DNA of 64,000 nt, taken from contig OZ005607.1 of assembly GCA_963930655.1 (NCBI GenBank), forward strand, positions 14,338,874 through 14,402,873, in the 5' to 3' direction. Both the position numbers and the translations under genes were made by a program. Every line of letters begins with the position of its first letter. The first letter of the stretch is position 1. Shown here in pieces: positions 25,331 through 36,387 of the stretch. This DNA comes from Myrica gale. Taxonomy: Eukaryota > Streptophyta > Magnoliopsida > Fagales > Myricaceae. Under the pieces are notes generated by a model. It saw only the letters and a program-made list of their open reading frames with translations, was not told the DNA's origin and did not search any database.

Positions 25331-26420
25331 TCTTAAATTAGGTAATTAAATTATAAAATAACATTTCATTATTATTTTTGGATTAGTTATTTTCTTAGTT
25401 TAAAAATAGGAAAAATCCCTAAAAATAGCTATAAATTGCCGAAAATTATGAGAAAAATTTCTTTTTTCATCTTTTTCCAAGTTCTTCATTTTTTATACAT
25501 TTTCCTCATTTAGTATCTTAAAAATTTCTAAATAGAGATTATTGCACTTAAAACTTTAAAAATACTATTATTTCATGATTTTAGCCCTAATAACCTTTTT
25601 AAACTCAATTTTCTTCAAACTTTTTGCATAGGCTTGTGTTAATTACTTAATTACTAAGCCAATCAGATGTTTTCTAGCTTAGCCATGTGTCATAGGATTA
25701 TTTTTGAGAATTATTGCATTAATTAGATAACATGGGTTTGGAAAATAGGATTTTTAATGCTTTTGGGCTTGAAATGAAATCAAATTGGGCCCCCATCAAC
25801 TCCATTCGGCCCAGCCCACTTCTCACAGCCCCTGACACCTCACCATGCCCATAGAAACACTTGGATATCTCCTTAATACTTAGGAATCTAATTGGTCCAT
25901 GTGGAAAATGAAAACATCCGCAAGGAATGAACATACCGTCCGAACGGTGTGGAAGGATTTTAAAAACGAACAGAATCCATTAGAACAACATTTTCGCCCT
26001 CATTACACCTTCTTCTATCCTTCCTCATAGAGGTGTATCCCGGTACATTTCTATTGTTTTTTATTGCGTTTTTTGTTTAAAAAATCATACTTTTAATGTT
26101 ATTACATAGAAAATTTCATATTAGATTTTCGGCCATCACAATTGTTTGATGGTCGATCTTTGTATTGATATGGATTACGTAATGTAGTAGGGTTGTTTTG
26201 GCTATAATTTTGTAATGTTTGGTATTGGTTTGAGATATTTTAAAGGTAGGGAAGAGGTCGGTCATGGCTGAGTCGACTCAGTCTTCTTCACGAAGACACG
26301 TTCGAACGGTTCGAATCAGTCTTGACTGATAGTTTTAAATTTTCTACGGTTATTTTTCCAAATGTTGTCATTTTTAGACTGTCATAAGGATGATACTTAT
26401 AAGTGTGCAGACGTTAGGCC
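25331..26420. other. Spacer, possible LTR or 5' end of a decayed retroelement
   Basis: No supported gene. The stretch from about 25780 to 26060 is less AT-rich and has GGCCC words followed by a pyrimidine-rich leader-like segment. It precedes the tandem repeats and the transposon ORF fragment, and may be the 5' part of the same dead element. No ends were identified. Confidence 0.3.
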
Positions 26421-26486
26421 TTTAGACGCTGTTGTTTTATCTTGGATATATACACATATTAAAAATAATAATTTTTAAGAGTTACA

Positions 26487-26980
26487 TGTTGCGGACGGTT
26501 TTCCTAGCGTGCGCACGTTTATTCCTTAAACTATGTCATTTTATTTCACGTTCAAACGGTTTGTTTCTGCGTGCTGACGTCTGTGTGTTATACGTTGTCA
26601 TTTTTATATACCAATTTTAGAAATAAGAGTTGTTAAGGAGTTATTTGTTTCCGACGGTTGTATTAGCATGCACACACCTGTTTCTTAAAACTAAGTCATT
26701 TTATTACCTGTTCAGACGTGTTATTTGTGCGTGCGGACGTTTGTCCGTTATACGCTATCGTTTTTGCTACTATATATGCACATGTTAAAAATTTATTTTT
26801 TATGAGTATTTTGTTACGAACGGTTTTCTTAGCGTGCCCACGTCTTATCCGTAAAACTAGGTCGTTTCATTATACGTTCTAACGCCCTCAGTATGTGTCC
26901 GGATGCTTGTTTGCATTAGATGTCATCGTTTTGATGGTTGTACGGACATTGTGTAAGACCGTTCAAACAGTTTTAATTGA
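26487..26980. repeat. Tandem repeat, about 160-165 bp, three diverged units
   Basis: Units start at about 26487, 26647 and 26812. Each has the order (A)CGGTT-TTAGCGTGC-CACG, then AAACTA-GTCATTT, then TTCA-ACG-GTGCG-ACGT and TTATACG-TTGTCATTTTTATAT. Divergence is considerable, so the array is old. It precedes the broken transposon ORF at 27070-28150. Confidence 0.7.
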
Positions 26981-27069
26981 TGGTTTATTTTTTGCCTTAT
27001 TTTGTAGATTAAAAAATTATATAAACGCCACCATTCATCATCTTCCTCATTTGCCGAGACCTCTACGCA

Positions 27070-28150
27070 GCAGGATCTTGAGAGTCCAGAGGATTATATG
27101 ACGCGATAGGAGCAGCAGCGGGTGGAGATGCTCAGCCGATTAGTTATTGTAGAGCGCGAGGTCTCCATTGTTGACTTCGAGGAGCTAAAGTATAAGGGCC
27201 GGAGTATCGGCGACATTATGGATGACTAGGGTTGGATTGGGTATCTGAAGAGAGATGACATAACCTCTGTAGATCTGGTCTGGGAATTTTTCGCTGCACT
27301 GCTGGACGTTGAGGATATTGAAGCAATGTTATGGATCGTCACTGTAGGTGGGGTGACCTTTCAATTTTCACCAGACATCCTAGCGGCATTTATGGGGTTG
27401 TAGAGGCCGATTAGAGCATACCCTATAGTGGAGATGGTGAACAAGCCAGATGCGGAAGACATCTTCTGTACTTTCATAGGCCAAAACGTGGTACTGGTCA
27501 GATCCTTCGTCAGGCAAAAGATCATGCTCCCTTTCTGGCGTATTTGTAACTCATCTTCGCATACGACATCGAGCCGAAGGCTCCCACGACAGAGTGCCCT
27601 ATTATGAGAGGCGAGTTGATGTTGGTCGTGGCTAGAGGATGTGTTGTAGATCTTCCCCTGTACATCTTCCTGAGTCTTCGGTCTGAGGAAAGATCACTTC
27701 TTCTGTTGGGTTGTCGTACAGTATACTCTTGACATAGTTCCTCCATAGTGTGGGTTGCATGGATAGTCTGGACGAGGAAAGGAAGGCACCTATCGGTCCC
27801 ATCTGTTAGACCACTTTAAGCGGGCTCTTGCTCCTTTACAGCAGCAGGAAGTGGTGGAGCCCCCAGTCGTCCTCATGTCAGGAGCGACCTCCCTGGATGG
27901 CGGACCCGAAGGATATGGTTAAGGTTGCTATTCCGCCGACGCATCAGTTGTGTGTCGACTTGGGGAACCATGTCTCCTCTATGGAGACTCAGATGGCTGG
28001 ATTGCAACCATTCCTAAGTACCACTCCGGGCACCTTGCGTGTGATGTCGAATAGGTTGGGCACCATCGAAGATCAGTTCAAGAAGATGAGTGAGTCCACG
28101 AGGGATCCAGTCTGCCAGGTCCATAGCAAGATTAGGACTTTCTTTTAATT
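27070..28150 (+). pseudogene. Broken 'putative plant transposon protein' ORF
   Basis: The plus strand reads RVEMLSRLVIVEREV, then VDLVWEFFAALLDVED and VGGVTFQFSPDILAAFMGL. This resembles the plant-transposon domain (PF20167-like, found in Athila/Ogre-type gypsy ORFs) in which a FY-N motif is followed by VRG--V-FSPEAIN-FLGL. After frameshifts it continues with EPKAPTTECPIMRGELMLVV and a C-terminal frame at 27828-28148. At least four in-frame stops are present. A dead retroelement fragment; lineage is inferred. Confidence 0.55.
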
Positions 28151-29015
28151 TTTATCTCACGTTATTATTTTTGGACATTTATTATCATATTTTATTTTTG
28201 TGTTGGATATTTACGTTGATTTTGTTTTATGATGGTTATTATTTATCTTTTTTTTTGTTTAATATTGAAATTTGTTGGTTGAGATATGTTAATACTTCAA
28301 ATGTAATGTTCATGATCTATTATGATGAATCTAGTAAAATCTTAAAAATACACATTTCTTCAAGATAATCCTCCCACATTCTATACGAAATGGAAAGCTT
28401 GTAAGCTTGGCGTTTTGTGAAGTTTCACTTTGTTTAAAAAGTTTTAATATATTTTTTCTTGCTTGATGGTATATAATTAATAAATGTAGTATCAAACTTA
28501 TTGAAGTACATATATATCTATATGCACACACATACATAAGAAATGAATAATTAATAAATGTAGTATCAAAATTATTGAAGTATATATACATAACTATTAT
28601 GATGAATCTAATAAAATCTTAAAAATGCACATTTCTTCAAGATAATCCCCCTCATTCTCTTCGAAATGGAAAGCTTGTAAGCTTGACGTTCTATGAAGTT
28701 TTGTTTTGAAACCCCAAAGAAGGCAAGTAATACACAGTGACTCTTTGATTCCTTTCTCTGTATCACTCAAATTGTCTCTCAAATCCCTAGAGAAAGCACT
28801 CCACTAATTCATTTTCACGGCTCACATTCACCTTGTTTGCCTACGCGTTTCGCGAGCGAGTTCGTACTCTTCCATTCAGTGCTCGTATTTTTCTTAGAGT
28901 TTTTTGACCTGCTTTGTAGGGGTTTGCTTCAGTTTTTTGGACTTTAATCCATTTGAATGACCGTTACGTTGTGTTTTTTCGTGCAAGGTTTTAATGTATT
29001 TTCCTGTATTGTTCT
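28151..29015. other. AT-rich region with two pairs of direct repeats
   Basis: One pair, about 110 bp long, lies at about 28317-28427 and 28598-28702 (TATTATGATGAATCTA, ACATTTCTTCAAGATAATCC, GAAATGGAAAGCTTGTAAGC). A shorter pair lies at about 28472 and 28550 (AATTAATAAATGTAGTATCA). The downstream part (28740-29015) leads into the copia fragment without recognisable coding. Confidence 0.6.
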
Positions 29016-31244
29016 TAACTGAATGGGGTACATCATGAGGATATTTATATGGAACAACTTGAAGGTTTCCTTTCTCATAGACATGAATCTAAATTGTGCA
29101 AGTTGAATAAGTCCATTTATGGACTAAATCAAGCATCACGTTGCTGGAACATCTGTTTTGATGAGATGATCAAATCGATTGGTTTCTTACAAAACATAGA
29201 TGAATCTTGTGTTTACAAGAGGATTAGTGAGAGTTCAATAATGTTCCTTGTTCTTTATGTCGATGATATTTTACTCATAGGGAATGACATCGGTCCAATG
29301 TCATCATTGAAAATATGGTTAACGAACCATTTTTCAATAAAACACCTTGAGAAAGCATCAAACATTCTCGAAATCAAAGTGTTTAGAAACTGAGAAAGAA
29401 TCTTTTAGGACTCTTTCACAAGTCTACTACATTGACATGATATTGGCACGGTATAGCATGCAAGATGCCGAGAAAGAGTTTTTATACTTTAGGCATGCTA
29501 TTATTCATCTCTTCAAGAAGATTTTTCCTAAGACACACGAAGAGAGAGAGATAGGATGATAAAGTTTTCTTATGCTGCTGCTGTAGGAAGCCTAATGTAT
29601 GAAATGCTCTATATAAGGCCAGATATCAGTTATGAAGTTAGTGTTGTGAGTAGATAGAGCTTGAATTCGTCCCTTCAATAAAGTCCCCGATCACCATTTA
29701 TTGTGACAACAATGGTACTATAGCACATGCGGTGGAACCTAGGGCTCATCAAAGGACAAAATACATAGAAAGAAGATTTCATCTTATTCGTGACAGTATG
29801 AATCAGGATGATGTAGTGATGGCTAAAATATCATCAACGGAGAACAATGTAGACTCGTTCACTAAACCTTTGACTCAGAAAGTGTTTGAGAAGCATTTAG
29901 AATCTATGGGTATCAAGTACATGTATGATTGGTTCTGAGTGCAAGTGGGATATTGTTATATGTATGCCTCAAGACAATAATTATGAGATAATTATTGTTG
30001 TTGATTTAATCACTTGTATATATATATTGATATTATTTTAGGTACTTGCAATGACATAAGATGTCATATTGTTGAGCAACATTGAAGAAAAGTCAGACCA
30101 ATGATTAATGAATCGTAAGTGAGGAGTATAATTTTTTGGATTCTATGTGCTAGACTAAGTATATAATAATATATAAATAGATCTACACTCGTTGTGCCTC
30201 TATAAGATAGAATGATGGACTCCGTCAATGAGGTGATGACCTTAAGCAAACGAGTGAATGCACTGTAAGAACACATCCACTAAACCGGATCAAATATGAT
30301 ACCTTATGAAAACGATCACTGATGTAGAGAATGATATTCAACACAATTAGCTTATGTTGTCGTTAAACCTGAGATTATTATGCATATTTGTTTGTTGTGT
30401 GTTTGTGCTTTGACTGAGTCATTTGGTGATGATCTTCGCAGATCAAATATTTCAGATAATGTTGGGTGTTGTGCTTAGTAAGTGAATTTGTACAATTGCT
30501 CAATATGGAATCCACACTTACGTTGTTGAGACAATATATTCATTATGCCTATATATTATTTGACTCAAAGAAAAAAGCTACGCATCAGGATTTTGTGAAA
30601 AAATATTTTCACCGTTTTATTTACTTATATATATAGTGAAAAATGTTTTCCTTGTTTTATTTACTTATATTTATTAAATGAATATATTTATGTGAGAAAA
30701 TTGTTTTTGAAAGCTTTTGGGAGTCCAACTGGGTACATATTGAGAATTAAGAATTATATGAGCTATGGACTTAATCAATGATCTTATTCTGGTCCTATTA
30801 GCTCATGTTAAATATAATATGATGGAAGGATAAATAAACATATAATTTTTAGAAAAGAGATTTCATAAAAAAATCTCATTATTTGAGGGGTCAATTGTGA
30901 TAGGTTAATCAATATGATCACAATTTGTAGAAGCCCATAAATTCAAATTACAGAATATAAGAGAGTTAATGAAAAAGAGTTTTTCATGATAATTATATGA
31001 CCGAGATTTGAGGTCCCTAAAGATCCAACGTATAAGCACAGTTGAAGTTCTGAGCAAGCCAATATAAATAACTCAGAATTTCATTTGAGGAAAAAGAACG
31101 TCATTTTCACGTTGAGACTCTCTCTCTAGAAATTCTCTCTCTCTAAAACTCTCTGAAGAATTGAGTGCGTGGATCTGAAGGAGGCAGAATCCTTAGGCTG
31201 TTTTGATTCAACAATTATTTCCGCTGTGATCTCGAACTCTAACA
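29016..31244 (+). mobile_element. 5'-truncated Ty1/copia element with apparent 3' LTR
   Basis: Coding remnants of the copia polyprotein (reverse transcriptase, then RNase H) are followed by the purine tract AAGTGGGAT and an apparent 3' LTR starting TGTTATATG at about 29954. The right LTR end is best placed at ...CTCTAACA (31244), giving TGTTA/TAACA ends, but this is inferred because sequence similar to the F-box pseudogene resumes soon after. No 5' LTR, gag or integrase was found upstream, so the copy is truncated. Confidence 0.7.
29043..29938 (+). pseudogene. Ty1/copia reverse transcriptase and RNase H remnants
   Basis: Reverse transcriptase at 29049-29393 shows IYMEQLEGF, LCKLNKSIYGLNQASR, CVYKR and the catalytic box VLYVDDILLIGND. 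A frameshift near 29390 moves reading to another frame, and a gap follows in which part of the domain is lost. RNase H at about 29690-29938 shows IYCDNNGTIAHA, RTKYIERRFHLIRD and DSFTKPLTQKVFEKHLESMG. Clearly Ty1/copia and clearly inactive. Confidence 0.88.
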
Positions 31245-31259
31245 GCGATCTCCGAATTC

Positions 31260-33431
31260 CATGAAATTACGTTTGTTCCATAGATTGGAACAAGATTTTC
31301 CTTCCAACTTGTTGTACATATAGGAGTATTGATACAAAGACACTTGTCGTGTGAAGTAGGATGGACAACAACGTGCTTCTTGCTTGAAGTTTTAGGATGT
31401 ACAAAAATAGTATTTCTTCAGGCCTTGTTGCCCCAGATGAAGGTAGGGTTACGAATCACAAGTGCACCATTCTCGGTGCAGCCAAAGAAAGCTATGTATA
31501 CAATAAGAAAAAGGGCCTATGGCAACCAAATTTTTGGCCACTGGCTAAATGTAGCCATAATCCCTCATAACCCAAATGGATATGAAGCTCGAGCACCGGT
31601 GATCAACAACTTGTTCACCGTACACATAAATACAAATAAACAGGGCAATTTTCCTTCATAGTCTCCAAGGTTTGACTAATCACATCCACCAATCTCATTT
31701 GAAAGACGAGGAGGCAGTTCACTCCCGAGAAATTTTTCATTACTGACATCAAATAACACAATCTTTTTTTTTAAACGACTAATTTTATTTATTGAAAGCA
31801 CAACGAAAAATTACAACCTAGAAAAAACGATAAGAAGGACCCAAAGGGCCAGTGGCGAGTTTAGGGGTTAACAATAAAGTGGTTATAACGGAGAACACAA
31901 GGTTCTAAGTTGTAGCTGGCACAAAGCCTGAAGTTGAGAGGGCTTGAGGGTCTTTGGAATCATAGGAAACACTTGGAAAATGAACCTAAAAGTATTTGAA
32001 AGAAAAAAAAACCACTGCACGAGGCAGTGGCTTCTCACTTTGAGCACTAATCAAGCAAATCCAGTTGTAATTACAAGTTATAGAGAAACACACAAAAAAA
32101 CCTAAACATACCTTAAACAAAGAGGCAAGCCCAAACGGGCAAATGCATAACATAGTCAACGATGGCCAGAACTTTGCCGGAGATGGTGGTGGTGGAGGTG
32201 GCGCGTGGTGGCGGTCAGAGGAGATCCGCAGCCTTGAGGAGAGGCAAGGAGCCACAGAGGCCATATCTAGGAAGAGGAGCAGATTTTTAGCAGCGGAAGG
32301 GGTCTCAAGCGCAGCCAAAAGCGGTTGCACATAAGATCCATGCGCGGCGCGTGGGGCGCGTGTGTATGAGAAGCAGTGCTGAGTAGATGAAGGTCATCTG
32401 AGAGTAGCTATGTGGCGCGTGCTCGAAGAATTGTGGCAAAAACGCTCTTAGCCGCTCGAAAGGCACCTACAAGACAAGACAAAAAAAACCAGCAAAAAAA
32501 CCAGCCAAATAACAAACAGGCGAGGAGTAGGGAAAGGGAAGGAGGAGAAAAAGGGCGGGAGGAGAAGGGAGCTGAAGCTCCCACCCTCTCTCTCTCTAAA
32601 CTCTCTCTGCTTCCCCAAACCAGCGTTGTCCAATCATGTGGCTAATCTTTTGCTCGTAATTTGCTTCCTCCGTTTGCAAGATCCAATGCAAATTAATATC
32701 CACCAAACAAAGGGGAGGCAATTCACTCGATTGATAGTGAACTTGAACATCATGTCTCATGAATGGTAGGTCATCAATCCTTCTCCACGAATCCGAATGT
32801 AATGAATAAACCTTAGCCTCCCAGGGTCCCAGGCCCAGCCGAGAGTCAAGTGTAGTCCTAACAATCTCGTAGTCATCATTCTCGAAATCATACGCAAATC
32901 CGTGTGAAAACCAATTGAAATTGGATGGGCATAAGCAAGTGCTGGGCAACGATTTGTAAACGAAAAGGGAGGAAAATTCTGAACTCTAGAATCCATAGTC
33001 CACGAGACAGATTAAGCCGTTACGGGAATCCGCAAATCGGATTGCCACGCAACGAAAAAGGAAGAAAATTCTGAACTTAGGTGGGAGTTTGTGAAAAGTT
33101 TGAAGTGTATGTGTAAAAGTTAGAAAGTTTGAAGTGTGTTTTGTTTTTTTGAAAATTTTAGCCTCCAAAATTTTGGACAAACAAACATCAATATTACAGT
33201 AGTCATCATTGCAAAGGCCAATGCAAGGTTGTGTTCTGATGTTGGCCATGTACAAGAGATGATCTTTACTCTGCTTTAGGTGTGTGGCGATGAAGTAGGG
33301 GTTGGTGATGTTGGAGTTCCAGGATTTGCATATGCTCTTAGCAGTGATTTGACCAATAACCTTGCCAGTATTTCTAGAATGAGATGGTCTGGAAGATGAC
33401 TTCTGAGGATCGGTGGTTTCTGACCTGCCAT
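31260..33431 (-). pseudogene. F-box protein (CPR1-like) pseudogene with retroposon insertion
   Basis: On the minus strand an ATG at 33431 opens MAGQKPPILR, followed by the F-box LPDHLILEILARLLVKSLLR. A frameshift leads into CKSWNSNITNPYFIATHL. Later pieces are NGLICLVDYGF, then an F-box-associated segment at 32950-32640 (HGFAYDFENDDYEIVRT, VYSLHSDSWRRIDDLP, LHWILQTEEANYEQ). The retroposon at 31764-32630 interrupts it, and it resumes at 31763 as VLFDVSNEKFLGSELPPRLS, NLGDYEGKLPCL and NGALVIRNP. Multiple frameshifts and stops mean it cannot make an F-box protein, which would normally be the substrate adaptor of an SCF ubiquitin ligase. It is head-to-head with CSD2. Confidence 0.85.
31764..32630 (-). 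mobile_element. Poly(A) retroposon copy 2 (867 bp)
   Basis: A minus-strand insertion in the F-box pseudogene. It starts GACAACGCTGG at 32630 and ends in a run of nine A, seen as T at 31764-31772 on the plus strand. It is flanked by GATTG (CAATC on the plus strand at 32631-32635 and 31759-31763), and removing it restores F-box sequence reading S-H-M-I-V-L-F-D-V. It has no ORF of note and matches the split copy at 18110-20865. A non-autonomous, probably LINE-mobilised family. The central 31986-32330 open frame is not supported as a gene. Confidence 0.85.
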
Positions 33432-33489
33432 TACAATGACCAGAGAGACAATTTTTATTTTTTACTAGAAATAATTTAAGGGTGAGTAT

Positions 33490-33625
33490 GGAACCGGATG
33501 GAACCGGTAATTCCGGTTCCGGTTCCGGTACTCACCGGAATGAGATTTTCCATTCCGGAATATACCGGAATGGAACCGGAATTTTCTGGAAACGGAACCG
33601 GAACCGGAAATTCCGGTTCCATATC
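33490..33625. repeat. hAT left subterminal palindromic repeats
   Basis: A run of GGAACCGG, CCGGTTCCGG, GGAATTCC-like and TTCCGGAA words in both orientations, beginning about 13 bp inside the left terminus. The same words fill the right end at 38190-38365. Such iterons in hAT elements bind the transposase BED domain. Confidence 0.85.
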
Positions 33626-33910
33626 TGGGCTTGAAGGCCCATTTTCGACATAGGCCCAACTTTTTTTAAAAGCCCAAAGCCAAAATTTGGCTGTTTTTTT
33701 CCTGAACAAATGTCTCTTTAATTATTTTTTCCAAAATATATAAATACAATCATGTCTAAACGAAGCTAGAGTTAATTGAAATAGGATATCAGCCACTAAA
33801 ATACTAAATAGATCATTGTGCTTGTCCAACTGATATCCTCAAGTTCTCCATCTCTACAAAAGAAAAACAAAACAATTATAAGAGAAATACTAAGAGAACC
33901 AAATAATCAA

Positions 33911-36079
33911 TTAACAAAGCAAAAAATTTAACAAAATAAAAAGTATACCCATATCTAGTTTGTAACTCAATGGATCATCTCTACCATCAATGTCGGCATC
34001 ATCTTCATCAAGTATAGGAGTAGCATGCAACCAATTTTGTGCACATATGAGGCCCTCCACAGTACAAGGCGCCAAAGAAGAGCGAAAAGCATCCAACACT
34101 CTGCCGGAAGTGCTAAAAGCGGACTCAGATGGCACGGTAGTAATTGGGATAGCTAACACATCATTTGCAATGCGAGAAAGAACTTGAAACTTCTGAGAAT
34201 TCACCTTCCACCACAACAAAATATCAAAACGCGCCACCCTTGGTTCCACATCTTCAATCAAGTATCTCTCCACCTCAGACTTACTATCTAGCAAGTTTTG
34301 TTGCTGTCGATAAGTAGGAAGACCTCCCCATAAATGCTGATCAATATTCATCAATTCATCCTTATTTGCATAACTGTGACTTCCACTTGGCTGCTCTGAT
34401 TGGGCTATGAAACCTCCACTATACTCCTCAAACATATTTTCTAGAGTACCTCGCACCATAGCAGTGAAATCCATGCCCTTATCCTTCCCAAAATTGTTGA
34501 TAGCCCAATACTCTAAAGTGATGAGTTTAAAGCGAGGATCTAATACCGCAGCTACAAATAAAAGTCTATTCACCTTCCTCAAATCCCCCCAATACTTATC
34601 ATACTTACTTTGCATCTTTTTAGCCATGTCACGAAGTGAGATATCAGAACAATTAACAAAGGTCTCCAAATGAAACTTAATTCTTGCTAACTCCTCAAAA
34701 AATGCATTTGAAGTTACATATGAAGACCCTGATATGCATAGGGTGACCTCATAGAACACTTTCAAAAACTTCACAAACAGTTTAATGTGCTCCCAATCCT
34801 CAAATAACGGTGACCCCAATCCCTTCCTCCCATGACTATCTTCATTCAAATACATCACTAAGTTCCCATCTCCATCCAACATATCCTCAAAAACCTCCCG
34901 AAATTTTTCAGCCCTTTCTAACATTATATAAATGGAGTTCCATCTAGTTGGTACGTCCATTTGCAAGAAATTGCTATCAGACAACAATCTATTTGCAGCG
35001 GCCTTCTTGAACCCAGCAAGCCTTTGAGGACTAGATTTCACAAATTTCACAATATTCCGTATCTTTGCAACGGAATCATCCAACTCCTTCAAACCCTCAT
35101 GAACTATAAGATTCAAAATATGCGCAGCACATCGCATATGAATGAAATAATGCTTACACACAACATTTGACCCACCTCCTAATTGTTTTCTTTTCACTTG
35201 CTCAATTGCAACATCATTGTTGGTTGCATTATCAACCGTGATTGTGAGAATTTTGTCAATCCCCCAAATATTCATACATCCCTCTATCTCTTTCCCAATA
35301 CTAGCCCCCTTATGATCAATTATACGGCGAAAGTAAATAATCCTCTTCTGTAAACACCACCTCCTATCAATAAAGTGGGCTGTCACGCACATATAGTTCA
35401 CATTTTGAACTGAAGTCCACGTATCAGTGGTAAAACAAACTCTAGGACTTTCTATGGCAATCGCCTCTTTCAGCTTAGTCCTTTCTTCTATATACAACTC
35501 CATACAATCCTTCATGATCGTAAATCTACTGGGTATCTTAAAGCGGGGCTCAAGTCTCTCCACCAATTTTCTAAACCCTAACCTCTGCACAGTCCTAAAA
35601 GGCATCTCATCCATTATCAAATATTCAGCAATCCACCTCCTCACCTCCTTTTCACTATAACTATCCAACTTCAAAACACCCTTATCACTCCCTGTTGCTT
35701 TCGAAGCATCCAATGTCAACCTAGATTGAGTCTTGTCTAATTGGCCTTGTTGCTTCTTATATGGCAAACACCGTGTCAAATGAGCCCTCATACCCGAAGT
35801 CCCATGGCGTTCAGGGTGACACCCAACCTTGGCCTTACAATGATGACATTTGGCTTCAGGGTGTTCAGGTTTGACAACTGGCAAAATTTTAGTGAAGTGA
35901 TCCCACACAAAACTCTTGCGAGTATTCTTTCTCTTTTTACATGGTTGTTCTTCTGACTGATTGGTAATATCCTCATCACCACCGGATGGAGGACTACTAA
36001 CTGACTCATCAGGTATTGGACCACCACCACTAGGGCAAGACCCTACATTTGTAGTATGTGTAATACTAATCTCATCCAT
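33911..36079 (-). CDS. hAT transposase with BED zinc finger, 722 aa
   Basis: One uninterrupted frame from ATG at 36079. Residues 54-104 form a BED finger (WDHF, C78-x2-C81, H100-x3-C104). The RNase H-like core keeps the hAT acidic triad candidates D219 (TTDTWTS), D283 (TVDNATNND) and E444 (FYEVT), plus the RCAAH motif (316-320) and RWNS. The C-terminal hAT dimerisation region is present (WWKVNSQKFQVLSRIANDVLAI, SESAFSTSGRVLD). It belongs to the RICESLEEPER/Tam3-like group and would excise and reinsert the element. TGTCAG directly before the ATG could be a splice acceptor for an upstream leader exon. The ORF end (about DMG-ILF) may instead be a GGTATAC donor joining a short last exon at 33853-33813; this is inference. 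Confidence 0.92.
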   Translation of the reverse strand: MDEISITHTTNVGSCPSGGGPIPDESVSSPPSGGDEDITNQSEEQPCKKRKNTRKSFVWDHFTKILPVVKPEHPEAKCHHCKAKVGCHPERHGTSGMRAHLTRCLPYKKQQGQLDKTQSRLTLDASKATGSDKGVLKLDSYSEKEVRRWIAEYLIMDEMPFRTVQRLGFRKLVERLEPRFKIPSRFTIMKDCMELYIEERTKLKEAIAIESPRVCFTTDTWTSVQNVNYMCVTAHFIDRRWCLQKRIIYFRRIIDHKGASIGKEIEGCMNIWGIDKILTITVDNATNNDVAIEQVKRKQLGGGSNVVCKHYFIHMRCAAHILNLIVHEGLKELDDSVAKIRNIVKFVKSSPQRLAGFKKAAANRLLSDSNFLQMDVPTRWNSIYIMLERAEKFREVFEDMLDGDGNLVMYLNEDSHGRKGLGSPLFEDWEHIKLFVKFLKVFYEVTLCISGSSYVTSNAFFEELARIKFHLETFVNCSDISLRDMAKKMQSKYDKYWGDLRKVNRLLFVAAVLDPRFKLITLEYWAINNFGKDKGMDFTAMVRGTLENMFEEYSGGFIAQSEQPSGSHSYANKDELMNIDQHLWGGLPTYRQQQNLLDSKSEVERYLIEDVEPRVARFDILLWWKVNSQKFQVLSRIANDVLAIPITTVPSESAFSTSGRVLDAFRSSLAPCTVEGLICAQNWLHATPILDEDDADIDGRDDPLSYKLDMGILFILLNFLLC

Positions 36080-36387
36080 CTGACATTAAAAATATTTGAT
36101 TTTCAATTCATTTGAATAACAAAAAATAAATGTAAAATGACTCAATCTATCTAAATAAACTCTAAACAGCTATGTTCACAACCTAAAGGATCTAAGCATA
36201 AACAACAAACATGTTTACGGTCAATTATCAAACATTATCTGACCCCAGATTGCTCTGGACAAATTGGCCTTAGATATAATTGAACACCTCTACACAAGCT
36301 TATTGGTTACCGTTAATCTTTACATTGTAGGTGTATTTGGAATGCTTGATGGTGTCGAGGGAAGCCATTTTTAGTCTAAGTGTCGAT

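Noticed and set aside
26270..26330. GTTCGAA words suggesting a tRNA T-arm
   Set aside because: No acceptor stem, anticodon arm or D-arm at the right spacing; the word is part of a repeated GTTCGAACGGTTCGAA motif.
26000..27000. CRISPR-like spaced repeats
   Set aside because: Units are about 160 bp and diverged, with no constant short repeat and spacer pattern; the genome is eukaryotic.
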